A stretch of 64,000 bases of DNA from Hyphomonadaceae bacterium UBA1849. Its GTDB lineage: Bacteria > Pseudomonadota > Alphaproteobacteria > Caulobacterales > Hyphomonadaceae. Shown here piece by piece: positions 1-8,006 of this stretch (position 1 is the stretch's first letter; each line of letters begins with the position of its first letter). The stretch covers positions 232,569-296,568 of the forward strand of contig DDIN01000008.1 of assembly GCA_002338565.1 (NCBI GenBank), in the 5' to 3' direction. The position numbers and the translations under genes are program-made. Below the pieces are notes generated by a model, which saw nothing but the letters and a program-made list of their open reading frames with translations, was not told where the DNA came from and did not search any database.

Positions 1-783
1 GATGGCAATGTCATCCGCATCGTGAAGTTTGCGACAGATGAGACAGATCGCGTCGAGCGCATGCGCGCCGTCCAGAGCATCGATAACGGACTCGCCCTTA
101 TCGAAGACGCGATCAGCAATGTTGCCAAACAGGCCGCTGAAGCGTTCCAGGCGTCGTCCGCAACGTCAGAGAACGTCCACAATGTTGCGACCGGCAGCAG
201 CCAGCTGGCCTCTTCCTTCACCGAAGTCTCCTCGCGCCTTGCTGATGCGGGAAATATTTCGGCTGAAGCCGTCGACAAAGCGCGAGAAGCATCCAACCAG
301 ATTGGCAGCCTGACCCAGAGCGCTGAACAGATCAGCTCGGTCGTGAAGATGATTTCAGACATCGCCGCGCAGACCAATCTGCTGGCGCTTAACGCAACGA
401 TTGAAGCGGCACGCGCAGGCGAAGCTGGCAAAGGGTTTGCGGTGGTTGCCAGCGAAGTCAAAGCCCTCGCCTCGCAATCGGCCAATGCCACCGAGGATAT
501 TACACGCCAGATTCTGGCGGTTCAGACGTCCACCCATGGTGCTGCAGAGTCTATCGCCGCTATCGAACGCGTCATCGGTCAGGTGAATGAAGTCTCGGTC
601 GCGATTTCGGCAACTGTCGAAGAACAAGCGACCGTGACGCAGGAAATCTCCGGAAATATGAGCTCTGCCAACACGGCCGTGTCCAACATTTCAGGAAGTT
701 TCGAGACAATCGCGAAATCAATCGAAGACATTCAGATTTCAGCAAAGAAGCTCAAGAAAGCCTCCTCACATATCGCAGCATAA
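1..783 (+). CDS. Methyl-accepting chemotaxis protein, 5'-truncated by window edge
   Basis: The open frame runs from base 1 without a start; the apparent start at 22 is an internal GTG valine codon preceded by in-frame coding sequence (DGNVIRI), so the N-terminus lies outside the window. The first visible residues (VKFATDETDRV) match the end of the second PAS domain of the next gene (VVKFATDITDQV). What follows is a cytoplasmic MCP signalling domain with the conserved hairpin tip around QTNLLALNATIEAARAGEAG, which contacts CheA and CheW. No transmembrane segment is seen in the visible part. The neighbour at 902-2389 is a close paralogue, so this is probably also a soluble PAS-PAS-MCP receptor. 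Confidence 0.93.
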   Translation, partial: DGNVIRIVKFATDETDRVERMRAVQSIDNGLALIEDAISNVAKQAAEAFQASSATSENVHNVATGSSQLASSFTEVSSRLADAGNISAEAVDKAREASNQIGSLTQSAEQISSVVKMISDIAAQTNLLALNATIEAARAGEAGKGFAVVASEVKALASQSANATEDITRQILAVQTSTHGAAESIAAIERVIGQVNEVSVAISATVEEQATVTQEISGNMSSANTAVSNISGSFETIAKSIEDIQISAKKLKKASSHIAA

Positions 784-901
784 AGAAGAAACAGGGAAGA
801 CCAGATCAAATACATGGCTGATACAAAAGGGTTTCGTAACGGAAACCGGATATAAACAAATGAAAAGCCGACAATAATTAACGCCCGGAACGGATGAACC
901 T

Positions 902-2389
902 ATGCGAAAAATTCTGACTAAAAGCCGCACAGGTGAAAAAGACAAACTGTCTGCTATCAGCCGCTCCCAGGCCGTTATCGAGTTCACACCGGAAGGCATT
1001 GTTCTGAGTGCCAACCGGAATTTTCTGGATGTTATGGGGTATGAAGAAGCCGAAATCATCGGCCAGCATCACTCCATCTTCATGCCGGAATGGGATCGCG
1101 GCACCGACGAATACCGTGAGTTCTGGCGCGACCTGAAAGCCGGGCAGTTCAGCGCTGGCGAATTCCGCCGGGTCTCAAAGTCCGGCAAGGGTGTCTGGAT
1201 TAACGCGTCATACAACCCTGTCTTCAACAAGTCGGGCGACGTCATCTCGATCCTGAAGATCGCGGCCGATATCTCCCAACTGAAAACCAAATCCAGCATG
1301 GATGCCGGCCTGATCACAGCGATCAATCTGTCTCAGGCTGTGATCCACTTCGACCTCGACAGCAACATCCTCGATGCGAATGACAATTTCTGCCAGACGC
1401 TCGGCTACACGCTGGACGAGATCAAAGGTAAAAAGCACGCCATGTTCGTCGCTCCGGAAGATCAGAACGACGACTATCGCCGCTTCTGGGATGCGCTCCG
1501 CGAAGGCAAATTCCAGACTGCTGAATTCCGCCGGATTTCCAAGAGCGGCAAGCCCGTTTTCATTCAGGCGACCTATACGCCAATCCTCAATTTCCGCGGC
1601 AAACCGTATAAGGTCGTGAAGTTCGCAACAGACATTACCGATCAGGTGTTGCGCCGTATCAACCGTATTCAGGTCTCCGGAGAAATCGGTAAAGACCTTT
1701 CCGAAATCGAGACCTTTGTGGAACGCGCAGCGCAACGTGCGCAGGTCGTCGCAACCGCATCTTCAGAAACAGCCCATAGCGTGGAAAACGTTGCTCAGGG
1801 CAGCTCAGACCTCGCCAACTCTGTGAATGAGATTTCCAATCAGGCCACCCGTGCGAGCGAGATTTCCCGCAACGCGGTGACCGAGGCCGATGCGGCCCAG
1901 CAGCATTTTGATGTTCTGGCAAAATCAGCAGACCAGATCGGCGCGATTATCAGCCTGATCTCGGACATTGCCGAGCAAACTAACCTTCTGGCGCTCAACG
2001 CGACAATTGAGGCCGCACGCGCAGGCGAGGCTGGCCGCGGCTTTGCCGTTGTTGCAAGCGAAGTCAAACAGCTGGCCACACAATCAGCCCGCGCCAGTGA
2101 GGAAATCGGCTCTCAGATTCTCTCCGTTCAGGACGCGACGAAACACGCTGTCAGCTCGATTGGTGCGATCTCCAAGACAATTGAAGACGTAAACGCGATT
2201 TCGGTTTCCATCTCCAGCGCCGTAGACCAGCAGGCCGCTGTCACACAGCGCATTTCCGCTCACATGACCGAAGCGACAAATGCTGTGACAAGCATCAATT
2301 CCGGTATGGGCGAGATTGCGTCGGCGACCAAGGAAATCAGCGCGTCCACCCGCAAGGTGAAAGAGCTATCCCAGTCTATCGCCAGCTAA
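902..2389 (+). CDS. Soluble PAS-PAS methyl-accepting chemotaxis protein
   Basis: A 495-residue chemoreceptor without visible signal peptide or membrane segment. It holds two PAS domains (about residues 15-125 and 140-250), each with the typical LGY/MGY-x-x-x-E-I-x-G pattern and an EFRR-x-SKSGK core, then a signalling coiled coil with the hairpin tip QTNLLALNATIEAARAGEAG near residues 360-380. Such proteins sense intracellular ligands, redox state or oxygen through a PAS-bound cofactor and signal through CheA. It lies 118 bases downstream of a paralogue, which suggests tandem duplication. No chemotaxis kinase genes are nearby. The signal sensed cannot be told from sequence. Confidence 0.95.
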   Translation: MRKILTKSRTGEKDKLSAISRSQAVIEFTPEGIVLSANRNFLDVMGYEEAEIIGQHHSIFMPEWDRGTDEYREFWRDLKAGQFSAGEFRRVSKSGKGVWINASYNPVFNKSGDVISILKIAADISQLKTKSSMDAGLITAINLSQAVIHFDLDSNILDANDNFCQTLGYTLDEIKGKKHAMFVAPEDQNDDYRRFWDALREGKFQTAEFRRISKSGKPVFIQATYTPILNFRGKPYKVVKFATDITDQVLRRINRIQVSGEIGKDLSEIETFVERAAQRAQVVATASSETAHSVENVAQGSSDLANSVNEISNQATRASEISRNAVTEADAAQQHFDVLAKSADQIGAIISLISDIAEQTNLLALNATIEAARAGEAGRGFAVVASEVKQLATQSARASEEIGSQILSVQDATKHAVSSIGAISKTIEDVNAISVSISSAVDQQAAVTQRISAHMTEATNAVTSINSGMGEIASATKEISASTRKVKELSQSIAS

Positions 2390-2395
2390 GCCCTC

Positions 2396-3118
2396 TCAGG
2401 CTCTCGGATGGTGGAGGAATTTCACCATCCATTCGGCCATCAGCGCATTATCATCCGGCGTTTTAAAGCTCGCGACAGCCTCGTCCACGAACTCGTCGGT
2501 GAAGCGCGTACCACGGCGCACATTGTAGAGGTCTTCGAGGAATTTGTCCGAGAACTCCGGATGTCCCTGAAATGAGATGATTGGTCCGCGCGAATAGGCG
2601 AGCGCCGCGTTCGAGGCGAAGTCATTCCCGCCAATCGCAATGGCGTCCGGCGGCGGGCTCAACACCTGATCCTGATGGCTCACACCAACTGAGAACGTCT
2701 CTGGCGGGCTCGGCCCCATCCAGCCGGTTTTGTGTCTGATCTGATAGGTATGGCGGCCAAGCCCCCAGCCTTTATCGGATTTGCGCACATCGCCGCCCAA
2801 CGCATCAGCAATCACCTGATGGCCGAAACAGATACCGATCATCGGCACCCGATGCTCAGCGGCAAAGCCGATCCATTCTTTCAGCGTACGCATCCACGGC
2901 ACATCATCATAGACGCCATAGGCAGAGCCTGTGATCAGAATCGCCTCTAGCGTTTCCGGGTCCGGCAGCGGGTCGCCCTTCACCACGGAAACGGTTTCGA
3001 AGGTCATCTCCCCATCGGCTGCGCCGATTAGCTCCTCGAACATTTTCGGATAGCCTTCCGGATAGTCATCACGGATGGATTCAGGCGGCAGGCCGGTTTC
3101 GATGATTGTGAGGCGCAT
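2396..3118 (-). CDS. Class I glutamine amidotransferase-like protein
   Basis: A 240-residue stand-alone GATase1-fold protein of the GMP-synthase-like type. The nucleophile elbow is GICFGHQ (Cys97), and the catalytic His/Glu pair is in QGHPEF (His186, Glu188), so the Cys-His-Glu triad is complete. Such proteins hydrolyse glutamine or related gamma-glutamyl amides; stand-alone forms often act in gamma-glutamyl catabolism, but the partner or substrate here is unknown. It converges with the chemoreceptor gene, with only 6 bases between the stop codons. The next minus-strand gene upstream (DUF885) ends about 115 bases away, so co-transcription is possible but not evident. Confidence 0.88.
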   Translation of the reverse strand: MRLTIIETGLPPESIRDDYPEGYPKMFEELIGAADGEMTFETVSVVKGDPLPDPETLEAILITGSAYGVYDDVPWMRTLKEWIGFAAEHRVPMIGICFGHQVIADALGGDVRKSDKGWGLGRHTYQIRHKTGWMGPSPPETFSVGVSHQDQVLSPPPDAIAIGGNDFASNAALAYSRGPIISFQGHPEFSDKFLEDLYNVRRGTRFTDEFVDEAVASFKTPDDNALMAEWMVKFLHHPRA

Positions 3119-3233
3119 AAAGGAACTCCGTCAGAGCGCCTTCACTTAAGCTGCGCCGCGCCGTGCGAAAAGGGGCACCATGTCCCTTCCCGCTTCAAAG
3201 ATTTGGGAGCGCCTGCATTAGCAGCAGCGGTTC

Positions 3234-4988
3234 CTACTCCGTCTTCTCAGATATCCATGTGCGGACGCGCTCTTCCAGAAGGCTGAGCGGCATGGCGCCT
3301 TCGGCCAGAATGAGATCGTGGAATTCGCGGATATCAAAATCATTGCCGAGCGCCTCACGCGCCTCTTCACGCAGGCCGAGAATGGTCAGCTCGCCAATCT
3401 TGTAGCCAAGCGCCTGCCCCGGCCAGCTGATATAGCGGGTGACTTCGGTCTCGATATTGAGTGGTGACAGCGCAGAGTTCTCCAGGAAGCAGGCTTCGGC
3501 TTCCTCACGCGTCCAGCCCATCCAGTGCATGCCGGTATCAGCGACCAAGCGGCAGGCGCGCCACATCTCGTAAGAGAGCTTGCCGAACCGCTCATACGGC
3601 GTGTCGTAAAGGCCCATCTCGCCCGCAAGCGTCTCTGAATAGAGGCCCCAACCTTCGACAAAGGCGTTGGAGAAATAGTTGCGACGGAACTCCGGCACAT
3701 TCTCCTGTTCCTGCAGAATAGCGATCTGATGGTGGTGGCCTGGAACGGCCTCATGCGCGGTGAGCGCTGGTAGCTCGTAAAGCGGGCGCTGGTCGAGCGC
3801 ATAGGTGTTCACCCAGTATTCGCCCGGCTTGCCCTCATCCATATCGCCGCCAAAATAGAGGCCAGTAGAGAAGCCCGGCGCGATCGCTGCAGGCACAGGC
3901 ACAACGCCATAAGGCTGGCGCGGCAAATGTCCGAAATAAGCCGGCATGTAATAGTCTAGGTCTTTGGCAATGCGCGCGGCATGCATCATCAGTTCGTCAG
4001 CCGTCTGCGCGTAGAACTGCTCGTCCGTGCGCAGGAAGGTGAGGAACTCCTCGAACGTACCTTCGAAGCCGACCTCTTCGATAATCTCATCCATCTGGCC
4101 ACGAATGCGCTCAACTTCAGAGAGGCCGATCACGTGAATATCTTCCGGCGTGAGGTCTGTGCGTGATGTTTGCATGGCCACCGCGAGGCGATAATAGTCA
4201 CGCCCTGTCGGCACCGTGCCAACGCCCGGCAGTGGGCGTGTGTTCGGCGCGTAATCTGTCTCAAGGAACGCCAGAATATCTGCAAAAGCTGCCTGCGCGG
4301 TGAGCGCTGCTGCACGGCCTTCCTCGATCAGCTCGACGCGCCGCGCCTCGTCAATGTTTTCCGGCAGGTTCAGGAATGGCGCATAGAAATCGGTTTCCTC
4401 AATTGGGGCATCCACCTGCGCGCTGATCTGCTCCATCGTCGTGATGAGCGGATCTTCAAAGGCGACGAAGCCCTCCGCAAGCCCCCGCTCCAGATTGGCG
4501 CGAATGTCTGCGAAATAAGCTGGCACCGCATTGAGGCGGGCAATGGTGGCAACCACGTCTGCTTCATTGCGAATGGTGGCGCGTGAGATCCCGTAGGTCA
4601 CATCCAGCTGGAAACCGGTATGGCCGCCAATGCGGGCGCGGTCATCATCCATTTCAACAGACAGCAGCAAGTCTGAAATTTGAGCCGCCAGAATGGCGTG
4701 GTTCATCCGCTGGGTTTCGGAATAGCCGGACTGGTCAATCGCGGCGAGCTCATCAGCCAGCGCTGACATGGCCTCCTGCGCTTCTGCGAGCCCTTCCGGC
4801 GTGACATCACCCCACGTTGACGGGGCGACGCCCTCTTCTGCCGCACGAAGCTCGGGACTCAGCTCCAGAACCAGCGACTCATAGGCTTGGACCACATCAT
4901 CGAGGGAGCCTTGCGCAGAGGCTGTGGAAGCCGAATTAGCAGCCAATGCAAAGAAAAATGACGAAAAAACGATTTGACGGAGAAACAT
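3234..4988 (-). CDS. Secreted DUF885 family protein (putative metallopeptidase)
   Basis: A 584-residue protein starting with a Sec-type signal peptide (hydrophobic run about residues 4-20, likely cleavage after SASTASA). The C-terminal half carries HEAVPGHHHQ near residue 411 and downstream NAFVEGWGLYSE; this arrangement resembles an HExxH-like zinc site with a downstream Glu helix and is the hallmark of DUF885. The family is widespread in Proteobacteria, and peptidase activity is presumed rather than shown for most members. It is divergent from sdhC with a short shared upstream region. Length is normal for the family. Confidence 0.9.
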   Translation of the reverse strand: MFLRQIVFSSFFFALAANSASTASAQGSLDDVVQAYESLVLELSPELRAAEEGVAPSTWGDVTPEGLAEAQEAMSALADELAAIDQSGYSETQRMNHAILAAQISDLLLSVEMDDDRARIGGHTGFQLDVTYGISRATIRNEADVVATIARLNAVPAYFADIRANLERGLAEGFVAFEDPLITTMEQISAQVDAPIEETDFYAPFLNLPENIDEARRVELIEEGRAAALTAQAAFADILAFLETDYAPNTRPLPGVGTVPTGRDYYRLAVAMQTSRTDLTPEDIHVIGLSEVERIRGQMDEIIEEVGFEGTFEEFLTFLRTDEQFYAQTADELMMHAARIAKDLDYYMPAYFGHLPRQPYGVVPVPAAIAPGFSTGLYFGGDMDEGKPGEYWVNTYALDQRPLYELPALTAHEAVPGHHHQIAILQEQENVPEFRRNYFSNAFVEGWGLYSETLAGEMGLYDTPYERFGKLSYEMWRACRLVADTGMHWMGWTREEAEACFLENSALSPLNIETEVTRYISWPGQALGYKIGELTILGLREEAREALGNDFDIREFHDLILAEGAMPLSLLEERVRTWISEKTE

Positions 4989-5055
4989 AGAGCACCAAGT
5001 GATTGACTAAGTGGATTTGAATTCTAGAACCACATCCACACATTTAGCGGATTTC

Positions 5056-5062
5056 AAGGGGG
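5056..5062 (+). promoter_or_regulatory. Shine-Dalgarno deciding a TTG start for sdhC
   Basis: AAGGGGG lies five bases before an in-frame TTG at 5068. The alternative GTG at 5011 has no comparable ribosome-binding site. Starting at the TTG also puts the functional residues at the numbering of E. coli SdhC (Ser27, Arg31, His84). Confidence 0.75.
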
Positions 5063-5067
5063 CCGAT

Positions 5068-5469
5068 TTGGCAAACGACTGGAACGACACACGACCGTTG
5101 TCGCCGCACATCATGAACTGGAAGTGGCATATTACAATGGCCACTTCGATTTTTCATCGGGCATCGGGCGTCGCGCTATACATCGGATCATTACTGATCG
5201 TTGGCTGGCTTGTCGCAATCACAATGGGTGAAGCAGCGTACAACAGCTATGCAGGCTTCCTCGGATCACCAATCGGTCTGATCCTCCTGTTCGCATTCAC
5301 CGCGGCAGTTATGTACCACCTCGCAAACGGCATCCGCCACCTCTTCTGGGACGCAGGCACAGGCTATAAGCCGGGCACAGCGAACCTGACAGCGTGGCTG
5401 GTTATCCTTTTCGCAGCGGTTAGCTCTGTCGCGATCTGGGCTTTCATTCTCTTCGGCATGGGAGGCTGA
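5068..5469 (+). CDS. sdhC: Succinate dehydrogenase cytochrome b556 subunit
   Basis: The membrane-anchor subunit C of complex II, which with SdhD binds heme b and ubiquinone in the inner membrane. From the TTG start the protein has 133 residues, begins with the RPLSPH motif typical of SdhC, and shows three membrane spans. Quinone-site residues Ser27 and Arg31 (SIFHRASG) and the heme ligand His84 (MYHLANG) are present and fall at E. coli numbering. A longer form from GTG 5011 would add 19 poorly conserved residues. sdhD follows after four bases, so sdhC-sdhD-sdhA form an operon. Confidence 0.93.
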   Translation: MANDWNDTRPLSPHIMNWKWHITMATSIFHRASGVALYIGSLLIVGWLVAITMGEAAYNSYAGFLGSPIGLILLFAFTAAVMYHLANGIRHLFWDAGTGYKPGTANLTAWLVILFAAVSSVAIWAFILFGMGG

Positions 5470-5473
5470 TCAC

Positions 5474-5863
5474 ATGTCTCAGAAATCTATCCGCACCCCT
5501 ATGGCGAATGTCCGCGGCCTTGGCTCTGCTAAGGAAGGCGCAGGACACTTCATCACTCAACGTGTGACAGCAATCGCGCTGATCTTCCTCGTTCCGATCG
5601 CACTGGTGTCTATCCTGTGTGCGGTGCAGGGCGGCTATGAAAGCGCTGTTGAGTCTGTCTCCAACCCGCTGTTCGCGATCCTGCTTCTGCTCACAACGGG
5701 TACAGCATTCTACCACATGCGCCTCGGCATGCAGGTCGTCATTGAAGACTATATCGGCAAGCACACCACACGCGTTGTGCTGCTCATGCTGAACACTTTC
5801 GTATCGATTATTCTGTTCGCCGCAGCTGCTTACTCCATCGTCCGTATCGGACTTGGCGCGTAA
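5474..5863 (+). CDS. sdhD: Succinate dehydrogenase membrane anchor subunit
   Basis: A 129-residue subunit D of complex II with three predicted membrane helices. The segment FYHMRLGMQVVIEDYI contains His81, the expected second heme ligand, and Asp92-Tyr93, matching the quinone-site Asp/Tyr of other SdhD proteins at the same 11-12 residue spacing. It is placed four bases after sdhC and 27 bases before sdhA, as in a standard sdhCDA operon. Confidence 0.95.
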   Translation: MSQKSIRTPMANVRGLGSAKEGAGHFITQRVTAIALIFLVPIALVSILCAVQGGYESAVESVSNPLFAILLLLTTGTAFYHMRLGMQVVIEDYIGKHTTRVVLLMLNTFVSIILFAAAAYSIVRIGLGA

Positions 5864-5890
5864 CAGGGCGAACACCAAAGGGCTAAACTG

Positions 5891-7681
5891 ATGACCGAAT
5901 ATAACTGGATTGATCACACTTATGACGTTGTCGTAGTGGGCGCTGGCGGCTCCGGCCTGCGCGCTGCACTCGGTAGCGCCGAAGCTGGTCTCAAAACAGC
6001 GTGTGTGACAAAAGTCTTCCCAACCCGTTCGCACACTGTTGCGGCACAGGGCGGGATCGCTGCCTCCCTGAAAAATATGGGTCCGGACGACTGGCGCTGG
6101 CACATGTTTGACACCGTGAAGGGCTCTGACTGGCTCGGCGACCAGGACGCTATTGAATATCTCGTCCGTGAGGCGCCTGCAGCGGTCTACGAGCTTGAGC
6201 ACTATGGTGTGCCATTCTCCCGTACCGAAGAAGGCAAGATCTACCAGCGTCCGTTCGGTGGCCACATGCAGAACTACGGTGAAGGCCCGCCGGTTCAGCG
6301 TACATGTGCTGCGGCTGACCGTACAGGTCACGCCATCCTCCACACGCTCTACGGTCAGTGCGTCAAGCAGGACACAGAGTTCTTCATCGAGTATTTCGCG
6401 CTCGACCTGATCATGGACGATGACGGTGTCTGCCGCGGTATCACAGCTCTGAAAATGGATGACGGCACATTCCACCGTTTCCGGGCTCAGAAAGTCGTTC
6501 TGGCGACTGGCGGTTATGGCCGTGCTTACTTCTCAGCGACGTCTGCTCACACCTGCACAGGTGACGGCAACGCGATGGTTCTGCGTGCAGGCCTTCCGCT
6601 GCAGGACATGGAATTCGTTCAGTTCCACCCAACCGGCATTTACGGCGCAGGCTGCCTCATCACTGAGGGCGCGCGCGGTGAAGGTGGCATCCTTCGTAAC
6701 TCCGAAGGCGAGCGCTTCATGGAGCGTTATGCGCCAAACGCGAAAGACCTTGCGTCCCGAGACGTTGTTTCCCGCTGTATGGCGATGGAAATCCGTGAAG
6801 GTCGCGGCGTCGGCCCTGAGAAAGACCACATCTATCTCCACCTCGATCACCTTGATCCGGACGTCCTTGCAGCGCGTCTGCCAGGCATTTCCGAGAGCGC
6901 GGCGATCTTTGCTGGCGTAGACGTCACGAAAGAGCCAATTCCGGTTCTGCCAACCGTTCACTACAATATGGGCGGCATTCAGACGAACTATCACGGTCAG
7001 GTTCTTACCCTGCGTGACGGTGATCCGGACGCGGTTGTTGTTGGTCTCTACGCGGTTGGTGAAGCGGCTTGTGTGTCCGTACACGGCGCGAACCGTCTCG
7101 GCTCCAACTCACTCATCGACCTTGTGGTCTTCGGTCGTGCGACCGGCCTCCATCTCGGTGAAACAACAACAGCTGGCGCGAAACAGCCTGAGTTTGACGC
7201 CTCTACAGGCCAGAACTCGCTCGACCGCCTCGACCATTACCGCAACGCATCCGGCAACACTCCGACTGCAGAGCTTCGCATCGAGATGCAGAAAGCCATG
7301 CAGACAAACTGCGCGGTGTTCCGTACCGGCGAAATCCTCGGCGAAGGTGTCGAGAAGATCAAAAACGTCTTCTCCCGCCTGCCTGATATCGGCGTTGCCG
7401 ACCGCGGCCTGATCTGGAACACCGACCTCATGGAAACCCTTGAGTTCGACAACCTGATCGCTCAGGCGGCTGTGACTGTGAACAGTGCTTACAACCGTAC
7501 AGAATCACGCGGCGCACACGCTCGCGAAGACTGCCCGGATCGTGATGACGAGAACTGGATGAAGCACACACTCGCATGGTGTGATGCACAGGGTAACGTC
7601 ACCATCGACTACCGTCCGGTTCACAGCTACCCGATGACAGGCGACATAGAGTATATCAAGCCGAAGGCACGCGTTTACTAA
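5891..7681 (+). CDS. sdhA: Succinate dehydrogenase flavoprotein subunit
   Basis: The 596-residue catalytic subunit that oxidises succinate to fumarate in the TCA cycle. An N-terminal dinucleotide fold (GAGGSG, residues 17-22) is followed by SHTVAAQGG, in which His48 is the expected covalent FAD attachment site. Substrate-site motifs QFHPTGI (His246), ARGEGG (Arg262) and HGANRLGSNSL are intact, and length is standard. It is the last gene of sdhCDA: a strong hairpin terminator follows within about 20 bases, and sdhB is not adjacent but 3.8 kb downstream. Confidence 0.98.
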   Translation: MTEYNWIDHTYDVVVVGAGGSGLRAALGSAEAGLKTACVTKVFPTRSHTVAAQGGIAASLKNMGPDDWRWHMFDTVKGSDWLGDQDAIEYLVREAPAAVYELEHYGVPFSRTEEGKIYQRPFGGHMQNYGEGPPVQRTCAAADRTGHAILHTLYGQCVKQDTEFFIEYFALDLIMDDDGVCRGITALKMDDGTFHRFRAQKVVLATGGYGRAYFSATSAHTCTGDGNAMVLRAGLPLQDMEFVQFHPTGIYGAGCLITEGARGEGGILRNSEGERFMERYAPNAKDLASRDVVSRCMAMEIREGRGVGPEKDHIYLHLDHLDPDVLAARLPGISESAAIFAGVDVTKEPIPVLPTVHYNMGGIQTNYHGQVLTLRDGDPDAVVVGLYAVGEAACVSVHGANRLGSNSLIDLVVFGRATGLHLGETTTAGAKQPEFDASTGQNSLDRLDHYRNASGNTPTAELRIEMQKAMQTNCAVFRTGEILGEGVEKIKNVFSRLPDIGVADRGLIWNTDLMETLEFDNLIAQAAVTVNSAYNRTESRGAHAREDCPDRDDENWMKHTLAWCDAQGNVTIDYRPVHSYPMTGDIEYIKPKARVY

Positions 7682-7701
7682 GCGCGGTACAGATTTCAAA
7701 C

Positions 7702-7732
7702 AAAAGGCCGGGGCTCTGCTCCGGCCTTTTTT
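7702..7732 (+). terminator. Rho-independent terminator of sdhCDA
   Basis: Perfect 10-bp stem AAAAGGCCGG/CCGGCCTTTT with a 9-base loop and a six-T tail, starting about 20 bases after the sdhA stop. It isolates sdhCDA from the downstream genes. Confidence 0.9.
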
Positions 7733-8006
7733 GTTGACGAGAGATCTAATATTCCGGACGCCCCACCAGAAAGCAGGCTTTCGCTTCTGAGAATTGTGTA
7801 AGCGCGGCCTGTGACCCTTAAGGTTTTGTATTCAAGCGGAGACGCCAAATTAGATCTGCACACATCCAGAAACAATACTTCGTTACATCGCGTTACTGAT
7901 CTACACTATTGCGTCATCGGGCGAATTGTTACTTCATCGCCCGGCGAATACAGCCCTACCCTGCCTCATACACTTCGGACTGATCGGTGAATGAGGGGCT
8001 GTTGGA
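7733..8006. other. Intergenic region between the sdhCDA terminator and the DUF1800 gene
   Basis: About 274 bases after the terminator (325 bases from the sdhA stop to the next start). No convincing ORF, RNA gene or strong sigma-70 promoter was seen. It presumably holds the promoter of the DUF1800/DUF1501 pair. Confidence 0.5.

Noticed and set aside
5022..5029. TTCTAGAA palindrome upstream of sdhC
   Set aside because: Only 8 bp and expected by chance in a window of this size; no second copy nearby.
5444..6475. A 343-codon open frame on the minus strand inside sdhD/sdhA
   Set aside because: It lies antisense to clearly conserved SdhD and SdhA; its translation is rich in Cys, His and Asp runs and has no domain. 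It is a by-product of strong codon bias.
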